A program made the position numbers and the translations under genes. 37,559 nucleotides of DNA from Thermaceae bacterium (GTDB lineage Bacteria; Deinococcota; Deinococci; Deinococcales; Marinithermaceae): assembly GCA_027023345.1 (NCBI GenBank), contig JALVVO010000162.1:1-37559 (forward strand). Direction: 5' to 3'. Positions within the stretch are counted from its first letter, which is position 1. Every line of letters begins with the position of its first letter. A model generated the notes under the pieces. That model ran no database searches. It was not told the origin of the DNA and saw nothing but the letters and a program-made list of their open reading frames with translations. Positions 34,003-37,559 of this stretch are shown one piece after another.

Positions 34003-37000
34003 GGACTCTTCGTTGGCTGCTGGGAGCGCTGGTGCTGGCAGCTGCGTTTACTCCCGCCTTGGCTGATCAGCAGGCCGACATCGGCGGCGGGGCTTTCGGA
34101 AGCGTTCACAAGAACGTCCTGTACAGCGTGGACACGGTTTCGGGCAAGGCAACTCGGCTGGCCACCGTACCTGATGTGATCGGTGGGATTGATACCAATG
34201 CGAGCTCGGATGGGGTGAACTCGCTAGCTCTAAATACCGAGGATGGCGTTATGTATTTTACTAGCAATACAACGTCCGATGATAACAATAAAGCTATTTT
34301 TTACTACGACATGGTCAATGACCAATTTGGGATTCTGGTTGAGGATGTGACGCTGCTGGGTGTTAGTTTTTCTGGTAAAGGTCTTGGTAGCGCTGGCGCG
34401 GCCTTTTACGATGGGCGACTCTACTTCGGGGTTGAAACTGGTAGTAGCTCGTACCAATCAAAGATCTACAGCCTTCCGGTCAGCGCTGATGGAAAAGCTG
34501 TTCCTGCAGGTGCCACTGCTACGCTGGAGTATGTTTCAGGTAAATACTCCAATTTTATGCAGTGGGGTGATTTTGCACTTGGCGCCTCGGATAGGGGGAC
34601 GCATCTTTACATAGGTTGTAGCGTCTACTCGGGTGGGACATTTAAGGATAAGTGGCAGGTCTGGGACCTGGGTCTTTTAGGCTCGCAAGGTGACGAAACT
34701 ATTCTTGTTAACAACGACAAATCTTTTGGTCAAATTGGCTTCGACTTGAATGGTAATTACTATTTTGTATTTGGGAACACGAATACGTTCGCCCCCATAA
34801 ATCTCGAAACAGGTGATACGGGTTCCTCTATAGACATAACCTTGGATGGCTCCACGTCGCCTGATGATGGATCCTTTGATGCTGCTGGTATTATTCCTTG
34901 GCACGCAGAGGTTCGGGGGGTGGTCTGGGAAGATTCGAACGGGGACGGATTCAAGAACACGCACGAGAGCGGCATCGCGAACGTCACCGTAGACTTGTAC
35001 GAGGATCTCAACAACAATGGTCAGTATGACAGCGGTGAGAGGTTGTTGGCGAGGGACACCACCGGTGCGGATGGAAGTTATCGGATCTACGATCTGATTC
35101 CAGGCAACTACGTCGTCGTTGTCTCCGATCAAAACGGCGTTCTCAGCGGGGGGAGTTTTACCACTCCAAGTTCAGCGTCCGTGGCGGTTAGGGTTAACCA
35201 GCAGAAAGATAGCGTGAACTTCGGTTACCAGCACCGCTACACCTTGGAAGGCCGCGTGTATGAGGACGTTAACGGTGACGCAAACCTCTCCGACGCAGAG
35301 CCGCGTTCGGGCGTTGCCGTATACCTCTATCAAGACGACGGCGATGGGCAGCCGGATGCCGGAGACAATTTCCTTTGGCAGACGACCACAGGTTCCGACG
35401 GGAGTTACAGCTTTACGGGGCTGGCGGATGGCACCTACTGGGTGGTCGTGGACTCTAAAAACGTTGGCCCTTCGGCCGGCTTCAATAGCGGTTATAACCA
35501 GAGCGATGTTTGGGCCGAGCAGACCTATGGGCCTAAAGGGGCCTGGTGCGCCAACCCTGATGGACAGCTAGGGACTGGGGACCCCTACGAGCGGACGTCA
35601 GCAGGGGCATGCTTTGGCGGTCGGCGGGGGGCGGTTTCCGATAACGTGCCATCCGGGGCGACTTCGTTGGATGAGGCAGGGGATGCGCGTTTCGAGCATA
35701 TCGCCAAAGTGGAGGTTTCTGGTGAGGACGTCTCGGGGATAGACTTCGGTTTCTCCTTCAACGTCGTCACCAACACCAACGACCAGGACGATGATCCTGC
35801 CGAGGACCGCACTGCCCAGGGTTCCTTGCGCCAGTTCATCCAGAACGCGAACGCGATTCAAGGCGCCAACGCCATGCGCTTCGTGCCGGCAGTGCCTACG
35901 AACGCCAGCGGCGGTGGCGGCGATTGGTGGCACATAGACCTGGCCCTCGATAGCGACAACGACGGCACCGTAGACATCCTCCCGCCCATCACCGATAACG
36001 ACACCACCGTAGACGGTACCGCCTATAGCTTTAACAATGGGACCACCGTGCTGAACACCAACCGGGGGACGGTCGGCGGCGACGTATACGTTGGCACCGG
36101 TCCCGATGGTATCGAGGGCACGGACGACGAACACTACCTCGCTCCCTTTGACAGGCCCGAACTGGAGATCGCAGGTAACGGGGCTGGGGGAGGCGCGGCA
36201 AGCGCCTCGGCTGTGCTGGAAGCTCGGGGCGGGTCGTCATCCAATAGGGTCAGCAATGTGAACATTGTCAACCTCGCCATCTACAAGCAGTTTGGGGGGC
36301 AAAATCCTGCTACCACTAGTAGTAATGAGGCTGTTGCATTCACAAACGCCACCAACAGCGTTTTGCGAAATGCTTTGCTGGGTGTACACGCCGATGGCGC
36401 CCCACCTCAGAACGAGGATGAAAGCGTGGGTATCGGTGTGCGCATATCTGGTTCTGACCACGTTAGTGTTTCGCGCGTGTATTCAGCATACGCACAGGTG
36501 TATAGTGCCTATTTAGATCAAAGAAACGGTGCGAATACAGAATATATTACAATCAGCGACTTCGAGGCGGGGCATTCTGGATATACTACACGAGTCAGCT
36601 GGGGCGATAACATCGCCATCTACAACACTATGAATACCACAGTTAAATGGGTATACTCCCACGATGCTCAGACCAGCAACAGCAATGCGATTGCTTACGC
36701 TGGAGCCGGCATAGAGGTTTGGTATGGGGTGCAGAACACAGTTATCACTGAGAATTTGCTTGAAAACAATACCTATCACGGCATCGTATTTGGCCAAGCT
36801 GGGTACGGCGGCGATAACAAGGAGGTATCGGTATTACACAACGTAATCCGCAATAACAACGGCCCTGGTATATTGCTGGCCGTCAAAGACAGTTATGAAA
36901 TATCAATTTCTAAAAATGCTCTTTACGATAATGAGGGCCCCGGCATAGATATCGATGCAAATAGTAGCATATCCGAAAACGGCGACGGGGTTACCCCTAA

Positions 37001-37559
37001 CGACGGATCTTTGTCGGACGACGAACCTAACAAGGGTCTAGACTATCCCATCTTCACCAAGGTCGCCCTGCAAACAAGTGGCAACAACAAGACGCTACAA
37101 CTGGAGGGCTACGTTGGCACTGCGGATAACCCTCTTTCCGGCTCCTTTACCATCGAGGTCTACAAGGCCGACGACGACGGCAACAACGACGGTGAGGTCG
37201 AGGCGGGCGACGGGGAGAGCGTGCCCCATGGCGAGGGCCGCTGGTACCTGGGCAGCTGCAGCGCTACCGACGGGACCTTCGACTGTACGCTTTCGGTTCC
37301 GGGCGGGGTGAGCCTGGGGGCTGGCGACGCCATCACCGGAACCGCCACCGACGAGGACGGCAACACCTCGGAGTTCGGGGCCAATAAGGCGGTGGCGGAA
37401 AAGTCGCCATACGCTGGGCAGGTGGTCATCAACGAAATTCTGTACCGGGGTACAGGCAACACGGCCGATACCAACGACGAGTTTGTGGAAATCTACAACG
37501 CCGGCGACACCACGGTAGACCTGAGCGGTTGGCGGCTTGCCGATGGTGATCCATTGAGC
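33999..37559 (+). CDS. Large adhesin-like surface protein, 3' end outside window
   Basis: The frame is open for 1187 codons from the ATG at 33999 (ATGA overlap with the barrel gene) to the window end; no stop was found. A signal peptide is at about 1-22. Residues ~28-300 look like a beta-propeller (VLYSVDTVSGKATRLATV, GQIGFDLNGNYYFVFG). Two SdrD B-like domains follow at about 304-385 (GVVWEDSNGDGFKNTHESG) and 416-485 (GRVYEDVNGDANLSDAEP), with calcium-type Asp loops. A CSLREA-like start (TAQGSLRQFIQNANA) near 600 leads to a right-handed beta-helix at about 720-1000. A lamin-tail domain begins near 1141 (VVINEILYRG, DEFVEIYN, LSGWRL). Stretches 34.2-35.2 and 36.24-37.08 kb are clearly A+T-richer than the rest. 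Confidence 0.88.
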   Translation, partial: MRTLRWLLGALVLAAAFTPALADQQADIGGGAFGSVHKNVLYSVDTVSGKATRLATVPDVIGGIDTNASSDGVNSLALNTEDGVMYFTSNTTSDDNNKAIFYYDMVNDQFGILVEDVTLLGVSFSGKGLGSAGAAFYDGRLYFGVETGSSSYQSKIYSLPVSADGKAVPAGATATLEYVSGKYSNFMQWGDFALGASDRGTHLYIGCSVYSGGTFKDKWQVWDLGLLGSQGDETILVNNDKSFGQIGFDLNGNYYFVFGNTNTFAPINLETGDTGSSIDITLDGSTSPDDGSFDAAGIIPWHAEVRGVVWEDSNGDGFKNTHESGIANVTVDLYEDLNNNGQYDSGERLLARDTTGADGSYRIYDLIPGNYVVVVSDQNGVLSGGSFTTPSSASVAVRVNQQKDSVNFGYQHRYTLEGRVYEDVNGDANLSDAEPRSGVAVYLYQDDGDGQPDAGDNFLWQTTTGSDGSYSFTGLADGTYWVVVDSKNVGPSAGFNSGYNQSDVWAEQTYGPKGAWCANPDGQLGTGDPYERTSAGACFGGRRGAVSDNVPSGATSLDEAGDARFEHIAKVEVSGEDVSGIDFGFSFNVVTNTNDQDDDPAEDRTAQGSLRQFIQNANAIQGANAMRFVPAVPTNASGGGGDWWHIDLALDSDNDGTVDILPPITDNDTTVDGTAYSFNNGTTVLNTNRGTVGGDVYVGTGPDGIEGTDDEHYLAPFDRPELEIAGNGAGGGAASASAVLEARGGSSSNRVSNVNIVNLAIYKQFGGQNPATTSSNEAVAFTNATNSVLRNALLGVHADGAPPQNEDESVGIGVRISGSDHVSVSRVYSAYAQVYSAYLDQRNGANTEYITISDFEAGHSGYTTRVSWGDNIAIYNTMNTTVKWVYSHDAQTSNSNAIAYAGAGIEVWYGVQNTVITENLLENNTYHGIVFGQAGYGGDNKEVSVLHNVIRNNNGPGILLAVKDSYEISISKNALYDNEGPGIDIDANSSISENGDGVTPNDGSLSDDEPNKGLDYPIFTKVALQTSGNNKTLQLEGYVGTADNPLSGSFTIEVYKADDDGNNDGEVEAGDGESVPHGEGRWYLGSCSATDGTFDCTLSVPGGVSLGAGDAITGTATDEDGNTSEFGANKAVAEKSPYAGQVVINEILYRGTGNTADTNDEFVEIYNAGDTTVDLSGWRLADGDPLS

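Overview
This window is GC-rich chromosomal DNA from a bacterium of the Deinococcus-Thermus line, most likely a member of the Thermaceae. The ribosomal protein S9 (128 residues, starting [11 protein letters not shown] and ending RRAPQYSKR) and L13 look, from memory, very close to the Thermus proteins. Genes are packed end to end with frequent ATGA, GTGA or TGATG overlaps. Several genes have a TANNNT -10 box only 6-7 nt before the start codon, as expected for leaderless transcripts in this phylum. No tRNA, rRNA, CRISPR array, insertion sequence or phage gene was found.

Left part (1-5.9 kb): the 5' part of an APH-type kinase gene (its 3' end lies outside the window) is divergent from a radical SAM gene. 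A leftward run follows: a MalK/UgpC-type sugar ABC ATPase, an overlapping sensor kinase, and a NarL-type response regulator. Upstream of it lies glpX (class II fructose-1,6-bisphosphatase), separated by a REP-like inverted repeat.

Middle part (5.9-14.3 kb): ten leftward genes, overlapping or at most 12 nt apart, form one apparent operon. It runs from a YtrA-type GntR repressor through an ABC ATPase/permease pair, a DUF4097-like protein and a Yip1-like membrane protein. It ends with two tandem TolC-like proteins, a membrane-fusion protein, and a MacB-type ATPase and permease. Its promoter (-35 TTGCAA, 17-bp spacer, -10 TATAGT) is overlaid by a perfect 9-6-9 palindrome, so autoregulation by the repressor is likely. 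uppP lies directly upstream in the same direction. An envelope-stress or lipid-II-antibiotic response is a reasonable inference.

Housekeeping part (14.3-22.4 kb): uppP, then rplM-rpsI with a structured leader, and on the other strand a possible 57-codon ORF coupled to rtcA, a conserved-looking protein of unknown function with a strong promoter and terminator, and the arginine/carbamoyl-phosphate cluster argG-argH-NAGS-carA.

Right part (22.4 kb to the end): a rightward surface-protein operon of five exported proteins. It begins with a 168-residue single-domain DUF11-like protein, then two co-linear ~900-residue DUF11 paralogues. Next comes an 1808-residue protein with a DUF11-like stalk and a predicted C-terminal outer-membrane beta-barrel. 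Last is a more than 1187-residue adhesin-like protein with SdrD B-like domains, a beta-helix and a lamin-tail domain, cut by the window edge. Ahead of the operon lies a ~165-nt leader with nested and mutually exclusive helices, a possible pseudoknot, and a hairpin plus T6 tract that abuts the Shine-Dalgarno sequence. It looks like a riboswitch or attenuator whose class I could not identify. This leader together with the DUF11/barrel/adhesin operon is the best candidate here for an undescribed system.
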